64,000 bases of DNA, taken from contig NZ_LJIZ01000026.1 of the NCBI RefSeq assembly GCF_001420605.1, positions 310,001 to 374,000 on the forward strand, written 5' to 3'. The translations under genes were made by a program, and so were the position numbers. The stretch comes from Bacillus sp. FJAT-25509. Lineage in GTDB: Bacteria > Bacillota > Bacilli > Bacillales > Bacillaceae_G. This document shows, piece by piece, positions 55,787 through 64,000 of this stretch (the stretch's first letter is position 1; the number at the start of each line of letters is the position of its first letter). Below the pieces are notes generated by a model. The model saw only the letters and a program-made list of their open reading frames with translations. It searched no databases and was not told where the DNA came from.

Positions 55787-56196
55787 TTTGATTTTCGTAA
55801 AAGAGTTATGCAGCAAATATTAATAAGTAGGAATGCAACAAATGCTAACATTGGAATTGTAATGAATCCAAACCAATTTAAATAATCTCCAGTACAAGGG
55901 ACCGGACCACACTGCGTTGCTGTTTCCTTCAGTGCGGGAACTTTTTGAATTAAAATATGATAGATTGAAATACACATACCTATTAATGATAAAGGTAAAA
56001 CATAAATTACATCTTTTATTTTATTTTTATAAAAAGCGATTCCAATAATAAAAACGATCGGGTACATAAAAATTCGCTGATACCAGCATAATGAACATGG
56101 TGTCCAATGATTAATAATTGAAAATGATAAACTACCTAGTGTTGCAATAATACTTACAATCCAGGTGAAAAATAAAATTGATTGCTGTTTCTTCAT
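55783..56196 (-). CDS. bdbC: Disulfide bond formation protein, DsbB/BdbC family
   Basis: Membrane thiol oxidase, 137 aa, four helices, that reoxidises a BdbD/DsbA-type partner and passes electrons to quinone. The two Cys pairs are CSLC (34 and 37, followed by WYQR) and CGPVPC (96 and 101). The usual partner gene bdbD is not adjacent, so it may pair with a BdbD encoded elsewhere. It starts after TAAGGATGGTAAGG. It ends tail to tail with the DUF72 gene. Confidence 0.9.
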   Translation of the reverse strand: MKKQQSILFFTWIVSIIATLGSLSFSIINHWTPCSLCWYQRIFMYPIVFIIGIAFYKNKIKDVIYVLPLSLIGMCISIYHILIQKVPALKETATQCGPVPCTGDYLNWFGFITIPMLAFVAFLLINICCITLLRKSN

Positions 56197-56541
56197 TCCT
56201 TACCATCCTTAATTTGATTTTCGATATTGCTATTGTACCTTTGATTGGATGTAAAGTGTTATTAAAACGTCATTAGGTCGCTAATTTTTTAGAAATTTAA
56301 ATTTTAGTTATCAATATTAATCATGTTAATTAAACCCTTAGACTAAGAATTCAATAAATAGAAGTTCAATTAAAAAAGCAGATCTTTAATAATAATTAGA
56401 AATTTGCAAGCAGGACCATTATTCATGAAGAAATAGAGAAAGGTACAACTTACCGATTCAAACAAAACTCAACTTTTTCGATAAATTATTCACTTAGTGT
56501 TCTAGTTTTCAAAATTCCCTCATTCATATTTCAACGCACTG
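56197..56541. other. Gene-free A/T-rich spacer
   Basis: No open frame with a ribosome site and no clear hairpin apart from the deoD terminator at its right end. It should include the bdbC promoter. Confidence 0.5.
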
Positions 56542-56574
56542 AAAAAACCTGAGATCAGTATCCCAGGTTTTTTT
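56542..56574 (-). terminator. deoD terminator
   Basis: AAAAAACCTG-A-GAT pairs with ATC-C-CAGGTTTTTT around CAGT; it lies just past the deoD stop. Confidence 0.88.
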
Positions 56575-56582
56575 AAGATCTA

Positions 56583-57287
56583 TTAAGCGATTGCTGCATC
56601 TAAAGCAATAACAATCATGTCATTGAAAGTAGTTTGTCTTTCTTGAGCAGAAGTTTCTTCACCAGTGAAGATATGATCACTTACAGTTAAGACAGTAAGT
56701 GCATCTACATTATGTTTCGCTGCGAGTGTATATAATGCAGTAGTTTCCATTTCTACAGCAAGAACTCCGTAATCACCTAACTTTTGATACATGTCCATAC
56801 TATCTCGGTAGAAAATATCTGAAGTTAAAATATTACCTACTTTAACATTTAACCCTTTATTCACTGCTCCATCATATGCTTTCTTTAATAAATCAAAGCT
56901 AGCACATGGAGAATAATCGAAACCAGGGAATGTTTGACGATTCATATTTGAATCTGTACAAGTCGTCATCGCAATAATGACATCACGAAGTTTTACATCC
57001 TTTTGAAGTCCACCACATGTACCAACGCGAATCAAAGTTTTTACACCATAACTACTAATCAGTTCATTTACATAAATACCAATTGAAGGTATTCCCATTC
57101 CAGTACCTTGAACGGAAATTCTTTGGCCTTTATATGTACCAGTAAAACCAAGCATTCCACGAACATCATTATAGCAAACAACATCCTCTAAAAATGTTTC
57201 TGCGATATATTTAGCTCTTAATGGGTCACCAGGTAATAAAATTTTATCAGCAATTGCACCTTGTTCGGCACCAATATGTATACTCAT
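56583..57287 (-). CDS. deoD: Purine nucleoside phosphorylase
   Basis: Hexameric phosphorylase that splits purine (deoxy)nucleosides to base and pentose-1-phosphate in salvage. The product is 234 aa. Seen: the N-terminal [30 protein letters not shown] with phosphate-binding residues, [46 protein letters not shown], and [17 protein letters not shown] with the catalytic Asp. It starts after AAGGAGGATC. No other nucleoside genes are adjacent. Confidence 0.95.
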   Translation of the reverse strand: MSIHIGAEQGAIADKILLPGDPLRAKYIAETFLEDVVCYNDVRGMLGFTGTYKGQRISVQGTGMGIPSIGIYVNELISSYGVKTLIRVGTCGGLQKDVKLRDVIIAMTTCTDSNMNRQTFPGFDYSPCASFDLLKKAYDGAVNKGLNVKVGNILTSDIFYRDSMDMYQKLGDYGVLAVEMETTALYTLAAKHNVDALTVLTVSDHIFTGEETSAQERQTTFNDMIVIALDAAIA

Positions 57288-57580
57288 TTAATGATCCTCC
57301 TTAAAACTGTAGGTAAATAGCCCATCGATTATCAGTATGATAGTTTCTACATTTAAATAAAAAACATTCTTATTTGTATCGCTACTTAAAGGAAAAAGTA
57401 AGATGGACGTAGTACATAATAAATATAGAAATATTCATAGACAAAATTAACCAATACAGATAATTTATGGCGAATTTTAATTATTGCACAGGTGATAAGA
57501 TAATGAAAGAGTTTACAATTAGAAATTCAGCTTTCTTGAAATAACTAAAAATTTTTTAACTATTTAAGGGAGAATGATCT

Positions 57581-58309
57581 ATGAAATTTCGTTTTATTGC
57601 AGCTCTATGTATAGCTATATTAATTATTCTATTAATTAGCAATCGCTTAGTTAATCATAGTATATTATCAAGTGGTAGCCAGGTTAGCCACATTAAAGTT
57701 GAAAAAGTAAAATGGAATCTTACGACTAAAAAAACCTCACAAGAAGTAATCGTATCTTCTAGAACTTTGAATGTGTTACAACGTGAAAAAATTAGACTAT
57801 TTATTACGACAGATCAATTAAATTCTTATAAAGTCATTGAACCTGTATATAATGGAGATAATCAATTTACATTCAAGTATTCCTTTAAGAAAGACACTCC
57901 ATATTATGTTAGTCTATTTTTAAATAATCAAACGCTTGATACAAAGATTTTCCAAAAACAAAAGGACAAAACTGATGAAGTATTTCCGACAGCAATTTTA
58001 ACGAAAAAGACAGATGATTACAGAGTTTCGCTACTTTATACTTCAATTCTTCCAAAAACTAAGAGTAAAATTACATTTGATTTTGATCAGTTTAAAAAAC
58101 GTTCCAAATTTACAGATCAGCAATTTTATATTATGAATGAAGAAGGTACATATTTTAAGCTAATTAGTAATCCTAATAATCATTCAAAAGTAAACTATGA
58201 ACTTGATTTACCTGAAGCAGGTATGTATAAAATATTTTATGAATTTAAATTAAATGATGATCAAAAATCATTTGATTTTATTTTAGACGTAAAAGACAAA
58301 GACAGCTAA
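57581..58309 (+). CDS. Membrane-anchored hypothetical protein, 242 aa
   Basis: Not recognised. One N-terminal hydrophobic helix (about residues 5-22, FIAALCIAILIILLIS) acts as signal anchor and the rest lies outside the membrane. The outer part is strand-rich and lysine-rich (VTxxS-like segments such as TSQEVIVSSRTLNVLQ, FTFKYSFKKDTPYYVSLFLNN), suggesting one or two immunoglobulin-like beta domains. No Cys is present in the exported part. It starts after AAGGGAGAATGA and lies 10 bases before the HAD gene, so they are probably co-transcribed. Confidence 0.75.
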   Translation: MKFRFIAALCIAILIILLISNRLVNHSILSSGSQVSHIKVEKVKWNLTTKKTSQEVIVSSRTLNVLQREKIRLFITTDQLNSYKVIEPVYNGDNQFTFKYSFKKDTPYYVSLFLNNQTLDTKIFQKQKDKTDEVFPTAILTKKTDDYRVSLLYTSILPKTKSKITFDFDQFKKRSKFTDQQFYIMNEEGTYFKLISNPNNHSKVNYELDLPEAGMYKIFYEFKLNDDQKSFDFILDVKDKDS

Positions 58310-58319
58310 GGAGTAGGAA

Positions 58320-59141
58320 ATGCACAATTTATTAATGAATTCAAAAGTATTAGTTTTTGATTTAGATGGTACTTTGTATGATGGTACTGAGCACTACGAT
58401 TACTATGCTAAATTACTAGCTAATGAAATAAGTCCAGAAAAACGTGATTCTTTTTTAAGCGATTATAAAAAAATAAAAGATTATGACCATGCATTAACAA
58501 TTGGAAAAATATATGACTCTGAAAATGATTTAATCATATCATTAGATCCAATTACATTGATGCCGATTCAAGTATTCACTTGGGAAGGGCAGCTACTATC
58601 TAAAGATGAACTTCCAGCGGATTATATTGAAAAAATTAATTATGAATTACCTTTTATTCCAGTAGGAGATGGTTGGTGGATTCCTTTAGTAGCAAGCTAT
58701 CACTACGGTGCAAAGGATGTATTTCACTGTTATGATAAAACAAAAGAGTATATGGCAACAAAAGAGTTTAGTATTCCTTATATAAAAGGTTTAAAAGAGG
58801 CTTTAGAAAAAGTTAAGGATTCTAAAAAATTAGTATTGTTAACAAACTCTGATCGTGAAGATGTAACTAGATTATTGAAGTTACTTAATTTAAACGAATT
58901 ATTTCATCTTGAAATTACTGATGGAAAGAAGCCGTTAGAAACCGAAAACCATTTTAAAAGTATAATGAATAAGTTCAATGTTATGCCAAATGAAATTGTG
59001 TCGATCGGTGATAATTTTATTAATGAAATTTCTCCTGCTTTAAAATTAGGTATGCACGGAGTATACATTACAAATCAAACGACTATGCAAGTTAGTGATT
59101 CCCTATTAGTTGTAAAAAAACTAGAGGAAGTATTTGAGTAA
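58320..59141 (+). CDS. HAD superfamily hydrolase
   Basis: Phosphatase of the haloacid dehalogenase superfamily, 273 aa. Motif I is VFDLDGTLYDG with nucleophile Asp14 and Asp16; motif II is LVLLTNSDRED; Lys of motif III lies in ITDGKKPLET; motif IV is VSIGDNFINEI. The cap region between residues 25 and 150 is large and unusual (SENDLIISLDPITLMPIQVF), so this is not a plain YjjG/PhoE type. The substrate is unknown. It follows the anchored protein gene after 10 bases. Confidence 0.85.
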   Translation: MHNLLMNSKVLVFDLDGTLYDGTEHYDYYAKLLANEISPEKRDSFLSDYKKIKDYDHALTIGKIYDSENDLIISLDPITLMPIQVFTWEGQLLSKDELPADYIEKINYELPFIPVGDGWWIPLVASYHYGAKDVFHCYDKTKEYMATKEFSIPYIKGLKEALEKVKDSKKLVLLTNSDREDVTRLLKLLNLNELFHLEITDGKKPLETENHFKSIMNKFNVMPNEIVSIGDNFINEISPALKLGMHGVYITNQTTMQVSDSLLVVKKLEEVFE

Positions 59142-59145
59142 ATTT

Positions 59146-59180
59146 AAAAACTGTAAGCGAAAATTGCTTACAGTTTTTTC
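59146..59180 (+). terminator. HAD gene terminator
   Basis: AAAAACTGTAAGC pairs with GCTTACAGTTTTT, then a T tail. Confidence 0.9.
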
Positions 59181-59332
59181 TTGTGCATTTTTAATGATAG
59201 TGGGCTGATCTTTATCACCGATTTGAATTACAATTCCAATTTGAAGTATACTCTATTTTCCAACTTAATTTTATGGGCATCATACATACTTTTGAATTTG
59301 CTATGAGAAAATAATGTTAGGAGGAAGTGGGA

Positions 59333-60220
59333 ATGAACAAAAATCGAAAACGATACTCTCTCATATTTTCTATCTTTATTTTTTTTACTGCTTTTTTTAG
59401 TCATAACATAAATAGTGAAGCAAGAACTACAAATTACGGCTATATTACTCACCCATTATTAATTTATTTTTTTGATGTAGGTCAAGGAGATAGCATGGTT
59501 ATGATTTTACCAAATGGTAAAACAGTACTGATCGATGGAGGAGACGTTGAACATGGTGGAGTCGTTATAAAAAAACTTAGACGACTACATATAAATGCGA
59601 TCGATCTATTAGTCAGTACACATCCAGATATTGATCATATTGGTGGGTTATTAAAAGTGATGAATAGTGTTAAGATAACAAAAATCCTAGATAGTGGGAA
59701 AAAATATAATTCACATTCTTATTATTTATATAAGAAAGAAGCATATCAGAAGAATATTCCAATTAGTATTGCAAAGCTAGATGAAAAAATAATGCTTGAC
59801 CCCAATGTAGATATCACAGTTTTAAATAGCGGGAAAAAATCGTATACGAATAATAATAGTTCAATCGTATTGAAAGTTAAGTATGCTGACATTTCAATTC
59901 TATTAACCGGAGATATTGAAAGAAAAGCCGAACAAAGATTAATTAAAAATGAGAATATCAATGCTCAAGTACTAAAAATTCCGCATCATGGATCATCAAC
60001 ATCAACTTCAGAAGCGTTTTTATTTGCTGTAAATCCTACAGTCGCAATCCTTTCATATGATAAATTTAACTTATTTGGTCATCCACATCGGTCAGTAATG
60101 AAGCGGTTAAATCATCTAGGAATTAAACAATTTACAACAGACCAATTCGGAGATATCGAATTAGCAACAAATGGTCATAAATTATATATCGAAAAAGAAG
60201 AAGTATTGGTAGATCCATGA
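59333..60220 (+). CDS. Secreted ComEC/Rec2-like metallo-beta-lactamase-fold protein
   Basis: Exported hydrolase resembling the C-terminal domain of ComEC, 295 aa. ATG 59333 is chosen because TTAGGAGG lies eight bases ahead; GTG 59327 is too close to it. A signal peptide spans about residues 8-30 (FSIFIFFTAFFSHNINSEA). The metal site is STHPDIDHIGG (His97, Asp99, Asp101, His102), with VGQGDSMVMILPNGKTVLIDGG before it and LTGDIE, KIPHHGSSTSTS and GHPHRSV after. Its likely action is on extracellular DNA or nucleotides, by analogy with ComEC-like nucleases; unproven. Confidence 0.87.
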   Translation: MNKNRKRYSLIFSIFIFFTAFFSHNINSEARTTNYGYITHPLLIYFFDVGQGDSMVMILPNGKTVLIDGGDVEHGGVVIKKLRRLHINAIDLLVSTHPDIDHIGGLLKVMNSVKITKILDSGKKYNSHSYYLYKKEAYQKNIPISIAKLDEKIMLDPNVDITVLNSGKKSYTNNNSSIVLKVKYADISILLTGDIERKAEQRLIKNENINAQVLKIPHHGSSTSTSEAFLFAVNPTVAILSYDKFNLFGHPHRSVMKRLNHLGIKQFTTDQFGDIELATNGHKLYIEKEEVLVDP

Positions 60221-60250
60221 AGGACAAGAACCAATACTTCTACTTTTTTA
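60199..60250 (+). terminator. Terminator overlapping the gene end
   Basis: AGAAGTATTGGT (60199-60210, inside the coding end) pairs with ACCAATACTTCT (60230-60241), followed by TTTTTT. The loop contains the stop codon. Confidence 0.85.
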
Positions 60251-60322
60251 GGGGTATAAGGGATTTAAAGAATATACAATGCCGTCATTATTTGTGACGT
60301 TTTTGTTAATTGCTTATAAGTA

Positions 60323-60332
60323 GTATAGACAA
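60323..60332 (+). promoter_or_regulatory. Candidate NagR operator of nagABR
   Basis: GTATAGACAA, within AGTAGTATAGACAACTAG, repeats the core found before nagP on the opposite strand (28458-28467). It lies about 140 bases before nagA. Confidence 0.65.
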
Positions 60333-60469
60333 CTAGGAGTATATATCATAAAATAGTTATGAAGAAATCAAGGTACTTATAAATGAATGTGAATGATGAT
60401 TAAGTAAACACTACTTTCTATATTGGAGTATTGGCGAAGACTTCTTAAGCAAAGGAAAGAGGAGAGTAA

Positions 60470-61606
60470 ATGAAATCAATTATTAATGTAAAAATTTACA
60501 CAGGTACAGAAGTAATTGAAACTGGTTATATTCGATACGATGAAAAAATTTCTTCTGTTGGGCATATGAATAGTTACGAAAATGAAGGTGAAGAAATAAT
60601 TGATGGAAAAGGAACAGTTATTATTCCTGGAATGATTGATATCCATATACATGGAGCATATGATGTCGATGCAATGGATGCTGATCCAAATTCAATGGTA
60701 ACTATGAGTAAAGAAATGATGAAGGAAGGGGTAACAACTTTCTTCCCAACTACAATGACACAATCCAAAGAAAATATTAAAAATGCTTTAAAATCTTTAA
60801 AAGAGGCTAAAAAGCTCGGTGCTCATTTTGAATATATTCATTTAGAAGGACCGTTTGTTAATAAAAATAAAGCTGGTGCACAACCATTAGAATACATTAT
60901 TAACCCTGAGGTTGAACTATTTAAAGAATGGCAAGAAGCTTCTGGAGGACTAATCAAATTAGTTACTTATGCGCCAGAGGTTGAAGGTGCAAAAGAATTA
61001 GAAAAAGAGCTAGAGCGGACTAATGTAGTTGGTACAGTAGGTCACTCTGATGCGATCAGATCAGATTTTGAAGGTAGAAATATTTTCCACGCTACACATT
61101 TGTATAACCAAATGAGACCAATGCATCATCGTGAAGCAGGAACAGTTGGACATGTATTACTTGATGACCGAGTAATGGTCGAAATGATACCTGATGGAAT
61201 TCATATTCATCCTGATATGGTAAAACTTGCTTATCGCCTAAAAGGTGCTAAAAAAATAAGTGTTATTACTGATGCGATGAGAGCAAAAGGGTTAGAGGAC
61301 GGCAAATATGAATTAGGTGGACAACCTGTATTTGTAAAAAATAAAAGTGCAAGATTAGAAGACGGAACGCTTGCAGGTAGTATTTTAAAAATGGATGATG
61401 CATTCAGAAACATTATGGCATTTACTGGCTGTAGTCCTGAAGAAGCAGTACAAATGACATCAATAAACCAAGCTGAAGAATTTGGTCTTAAACATAAAGG
61501 CGCATTAGAAGCAGGTAAAGACGCTGATTTTGTGCAAATGACTCCTGATTTCTTCGTTATTGATACAACTAGACAAGGTAAAAATATAGATGAGGTGACT
61601 TTATGA
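60470..61606 (+). CDS. nagA: N-acetylglucosamine-6-phosphate deacetylase
   Basis: Amidohydrolase that removes acetate from GlcNAc-6-P in the cytoplasm, 378 aa. Seen: the metal-binding [30 protein letters not shown] with the metal-ligand Glu, GTVGHSDA and [16 protein letters not shown] with His ligands, and [10 protein letters not shown] with the catalytic Asp. It is the first gene of nagA-nagB-nagR; the stop overlaps nagB as ATGA. The ribosome site is GGAAAGAGGAGAG. Confidence 0.95.
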   Translation: MKSIINVKIYTGTEVIETGYIRYDEKISSVGHMNSYENEGEEIIDGKGTVIIPGMIDIHIHGAYDVDAMDADPNSMVTMSKEMMKEGVTTFFPTTMTQSKENIKNALKSLKEAKKLGAHFEYIHLEGPFVNKNKAGAQPLEYIINPEVELFKEWQEASGGLIKLVTYAPEVEGAKELEKELERTNVVGTVGHSDAIRSDFEGRNIFHATHLYNQMRPMHHREAGTVGHVLLDDRVMVEMIPDGIHIHPDMVKLAYRLKGAKKISVITDAMRAKGLEDGKYELGGQPVFVKNKSARLEDGTLAGSILKMDDAFRNIMAFTGCSPEEAVQMTSINQAEEFGLKHKGALEAGKDADFVQMTPDFFVIDTTRQGKNIDEVTL

Positions 61607-62313
61607 ACGTAATCGTAGTAAAAAATGCAGAAGAAATTTCAAAAGTAGCATATGAAAAAATGGTAAAGGCATTTGAAGGGAAAGCAGAATTCACATTAGG
61701 ATTAGCGACAGGTGGATCTCCCCTAGGTATTTATGAACTTTTCCGTATCCATAAACCAGATGTGTCAAACGTCATTACGGTAAATCTTGATGAATATGTA
61801 GGTCTTGCAGAAGATGATCAAACAAGCTACCACACTTATATGGCAGAACAACTTTTTAACCACTTAAATTTTAAAGAAAACCATTTACCAAATGGAAATA
61901 CAAAAGATTTAGAAGAAGCTTGTAAAAATTATGAAGAATTACTACAAAAGCATCCTGTAGATTTACAATTATTAGGAATAGGTGAGAATGGTCATATTGC
62001 TTTTAATGAGCCAGGTACACCATTTGATACACCTACTCATATTGTAGAGCTTACAGAATCAACTCGTAACGCAAATAAAATTTATTTTGAGAACGAAGAA
62101 GATGTCCCTACACATGCAGTAACTATGGGAATTGGTTCAATTATGAGAGCTAAAGAAATCATTTTAGTAGCTTCAGGCAGCAAAAAGGCTGAAGCAGTTA
62201 AAGAAATGTTAAATGGAAAATTAGATATTAACTGTCCTGCTACTGCACTACAAAACCACAATAACGTAACAATTGTTGTTGATGAAGAAGCATACTCACT
62301 TTGTAATAAATAA
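61603..62313 (+). CDS. nagB: Glucosamine-6-phosphate deaminase
   Basis: Converts GlcN-6-P to fructose-6-P and ammonia, linking amino sugars to glycolysis. The product is 236 aa. Seen: [35 protein letters not shown] with the catalytic Asp, [21 protein letters not shown] with the His-Glu pair, and [15 protein letters not shown]. The ribosome site GAGGTGA is within nagA. It overlaps nagR by one base (TAATG). Confidence 0.96.
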   Translation: MNVIVVKNAEEISKVAYEKMVKAFEGKAEFTLGLATGGSPLGIYELFRIHKPDVSNVITVNLDEYVGLAEDDQTSYHTYMAEQLFNHLNFKENHLPNGNTKDLEEACKNYEELLQKHPVDLQLLGIGENGHIAFNEPGTPFDTPTHIVELTESTRNANKIYFENEEDVPTHAVTMGIGSIMRAKEIILVASGSKKAEAVKEMLNGKLDINCPATALQNHNNVTIVVDEEAYSLCNK

Positions 62314-63050
62314 TGTTAAAACTAGATAAAAATTCACCGTTACCGATTTATTTTCAAATACAAGAGATTTTAAAGCTAAAAATTAACTCAGGAGAATGGA
62401 AACCTGGTGAGCGAATTCCCTCTGAGCAAACATTGAGTGAGATGTTAAATGTAAGCAGAATGACAATAAGACAAGCATTAAACAATCTTGTAAAAGAATC
62501 ATTAATAAGTCGGAAACGTGGAATTGGTACATTTGTATCTGTAAAAGATGGAATTGAAGTTGAAGAATCACTAAAATCATTAAGGAGTTTTTCTGAGGAT
62601 ATTACATCTATAGGATTGACCCCTACTAATAAACTACTTGGCTTTTCAACGATCGAAGCTGATGAATATTTAGCGGAAGTATTATCAATTGAAAGTGGAT
62701 CTGAAATTTTTAAAATTGAAAGATGTCGTTTAGCAAATGATCATCCCATTGCAATCGAAACAACTTATCTACCAAAAAAATTAGTAAATCGAATTGATGA
62801 AAAAGCATTGAATCATTCTTTATATGAATATTTTGAAGTTACATTAGGTTATTCAATTCAAAAAGCTACAAAATGGATTAAAGCATCTTTAATGACAGAA
62901 AAAGATTCATTAATTCTTGAAGTAGCGGAGGATTCTCCTGCATTAGAACTACATCAAGTAACGTTTATTAATGAGGGTATACCACTTGAATATGTAAGCT
63001 GTATTTACCGAGCTGATCGCTATCGTTTTACAATTGATATTGACCGTTAA
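62313..63050 (+). CDS. nagR: GntR/HutC-family repressor of amino-sugar genes
   Basis: Regulator of the NagR (YvoA) type, 245 aa. The N-terminal winged helix reads LPIYFQIQEILKLKINSGEWKPGERIPSEQTLSEML with recognition helix NVSRMTIRQALNNLV and wing KRGIGTFVS. The C-terminal UTRA effector domain contains ERCRLANDHPIAIETTYLP and YVSCIYRADRYRF. In B. subtilis the homologue releases DNA with GlcNAc-6-P or GlcN-6-P. Its gene is the last of the operon it should control; matching operators lie before nagA and nagP. Confidence 0.93.
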   Translation: MLKLDKNSPLPIYFQIQEILKLKINSGEWKPGERIPSEQTLSEMLNVSRMTIRQALNNLVKESLISRKRGIGTFVSVKDGIEVEESLKSLRSFSEDITSIGLTPTNKLLGFSTIEADEYLAEVLSIESGSEIFKIERCRLANDHPIAIETTYLPKKLVNRIDEKALNHSLYEYFEVTLGYSIQKATKWIKASLMTEKDSLILEVAEDSPALELHQVTFINEGIPLEYVSCIYRADRYRFTIDIDR

Positions 63051-63080
63051 AAAGGGTGCTTATTTAAGCACTCTTTTTTC
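63049..63080 (+). terminator. nagABR terminator
   Basis: AAAAAGGGTGCTTA pairs with TAAGCACTCTTTTTT with one G-T pair. Confidence 0.88.
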
Positions 63081-63084
63081 AAAG

Positions 63085-63115
63085 AAAAAGGGTGCCTAAA
63101 TTAGCACCCATTCAT
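63085..63115 (-). terminator. Terminator of the Cof-type gene
   Basis: GGGTGC pairs with GCACCC; on the minus strand it is followed by TTTTTC. Confidence 0.8.
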
Positions 63116-63116
63116 T

Positions 63117-63899
63117 TTATTTAATTTGTAAAACAATTTTAACTGCTTCGGCTACAGAAGGTACGATATACGAAGCATATTTCTTAACTGCATCGTCAGC
63201 ATTTTCCATTGCAAAGCTATTAGGAGTTAGTTCAAACATTGAGATATCGTTGTATGCATCACCGATACAAGCAATTTCATCCGGTTTAATTCCTAATTTT
63301 TCGATTAGTATTTGAATTGCTGAACCTTTACTTACGTTAACTGGAACGATATCTAAACAATTTTTAGCAGAAATAAAGGAAGTTACAAATTCAGGTAGTT
63401 CTTTTTGTAATTCTTTTTGTAGCTCAAGTAAGTCTTCATCTTCACCTAAAACTACATATTTTTTTGGTGTAATCGTTTTACCTAAATCGGTTTTTAGTGT
63501 TTTTAATTCAACTGCATTCATGCTAGAGTTCTTTTCAATTTCTCTAACTAAATCGGTTTTCTCTTCGATATAGTATGTTGAATGATCAGCTACGTAGATT
63601 AAAAATTTATCGTTTGATATCATTTCGTAAACTTGATCGATTACACTTGGATGGAATGTTGCATCTAACAGTGCTTCGCCATCATTTGAATAAATATAAG
63701 TTCCATTCATACTAATACGGTGAAAATTACCTTCTAAGTTTTCCATAATTTTTACGATTTCATAATCTAAACGACCGGAAGCAAAGCATAATAAAACACC
63801 GCGATCTAAAAGGTTTTTTAATGCTTCAACATCATGTTCAAATAGTTGACCTTGGTGAAACATTGTCCCATCTAGGTCACTAACAAATAACTTAATCAT
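63117..63899 (-). CDS. Cof-type HAD phosphatase
   Basis: HAD-superfamily phosphatase of the Cof/YidA type, about 260 aa. ATG 63899 (MIKLFVSDLDGTMFH) follows TAGGTG; the four-codon upstream extension starts inside that site. Motif I is VSDLDGTM; motif II lies in LLCFASGRLDYEI; Lys of motif III is in NVSKGSAIQIL; motif IV is IACIGDAYNDISMFEL. A C2-type cap lies between motifs II and III. It probably dephosphorylates a sugar phosphate or a similar small substrate. It converges on nagR. Confidence 0.9.
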   Translation of the reverse strand: MIKLFVSDLDGTMFHQGQLFEHDVEALKNLLDRGVLLCFASGRLDYEIVKIMENLEGNFHRISMNGTYIYSNDGEALLDATFHPSVIDQVYEMISNDKFLIYVADHSTYYIEEKTDLVREIEKNSSMNAVELKTLKTDLGKTITPKKYVVLGEDEDLLELQKELQKELPEFVTSFISAKNCLDIVPVNVSKGSAIQILIEKLGIKPDEIACIGDAYNDISMFELTPNSFAMENADDAVKKYASYIVPSVAEAVKIVLQIK

Positions 63900-64000
63900 T
63901 TTTCTTAACACCTACTCAATTTATATTTATACTTTTATATTCTATCCTACTATAATAGATTATCAAAAAAATATGATTAATTTATGAAACTTAAACCGTG

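Noticed and set aside
57503-57544. 13-codon frame with GGTGAT upstream
   Set aside because: It is too short, with no conservation evidence and no terminator.

Overview
The window is low-GC DNA from an endospore-forming Bacillaceae. The evidence is a menaquinol oxidase operon (qoxABCD), an alpha/beta small acid-soluble spore protein, a CotF-type coat protein, a Spo0E-type phosphatase, a class IV polyhydroxyalkanoate (PHA) cluster arranged as in Priestia/Bacillus, and AGGAGG-type ribosome sites throughout. Gottfriedia or a Bacillus relative is my inference; no rRNA or species marker is present. I see no tRNA, rRNA, CRISPR array, prophage or complete transposon.

Layout. 1-3.0 kb: end of qoxA, then qoxBCD. 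3.0-3.35 kb: a GC-rich foldback repeat lying between two near-identical terminators. 3.8-11.4 kb: katG with a PerR-like box, an MFS exporter, AlkD, a D,D-carboxypeptidase, and a DUF47/Pit phosphate transport pair. 11.5-17.5 kb: a candidate PhoP box array, a YwdH-type aldehyde dehydrogenase, the potABCD polyamine importer and a MarR regulator. 17.7-19.4 kb: a hypothetical gene and a YitT-family membrane protein whose long leader folds into a candidate structured RNA. 19.2-22 kb: adhE behind two Rex operators. 22-26.5 kb: pseudouridine synthase, CutC, a CAP-domain secreted protein, a small receiver-like protein and an acyl-CoA-reductase-like SDR. 26.6-27 kb: eight tandem 52-bp units. 27-28.4 kb: nagP. 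28.6-33 kb: a spore protein gene and the PHA cluster (phaJ-phaP-phaQ facing phaR-phaB-phaC). 33-48 kb: mixed metabolic, sporulation and efflux genes, including mtnB, spo0E-like, pepF and swrC. 48.4-52.6 kb: nrdI-nrdE-nrdF behind paired NrdR-like boxes, with nrdE split by a group I intron directly after the predicted catalytic cysteine codon. 52.6-60.2 kb: quinone oxidoreductase, an orphan sporulation-type kinase, DUF72, BdbC, DeoD, HAD and a secreted ComEC-like hydrolase. 60.3-63.9 kb: nagA-nagB-nagR and a Cof-type phosphatase.

How parts connect. nagP (28 kb) and nagABR (60 kb) share a GTATAGACAA operator core, so NagR probably controls GlcNAc uptake and breakdown as one regulon, with a cre-like site adding catabolite control at nagP. 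The PHA genes form a whole circuit: monomer supply (phaB, phaJ), polymerisation (phaR/phaC), granule coat (phaP) and a PadR-type regulator (phaQ). Rex (NADH/NAD), PerR (peroxide), NrdR (dNTP) and PhoP (phosphate) sites are predicted from motifs only.

The strongest unusual signals are the nrdE intron, the structured leader of the YitT-family gene and the 52-bp tandem array. I found no convincing new multi-gene system.
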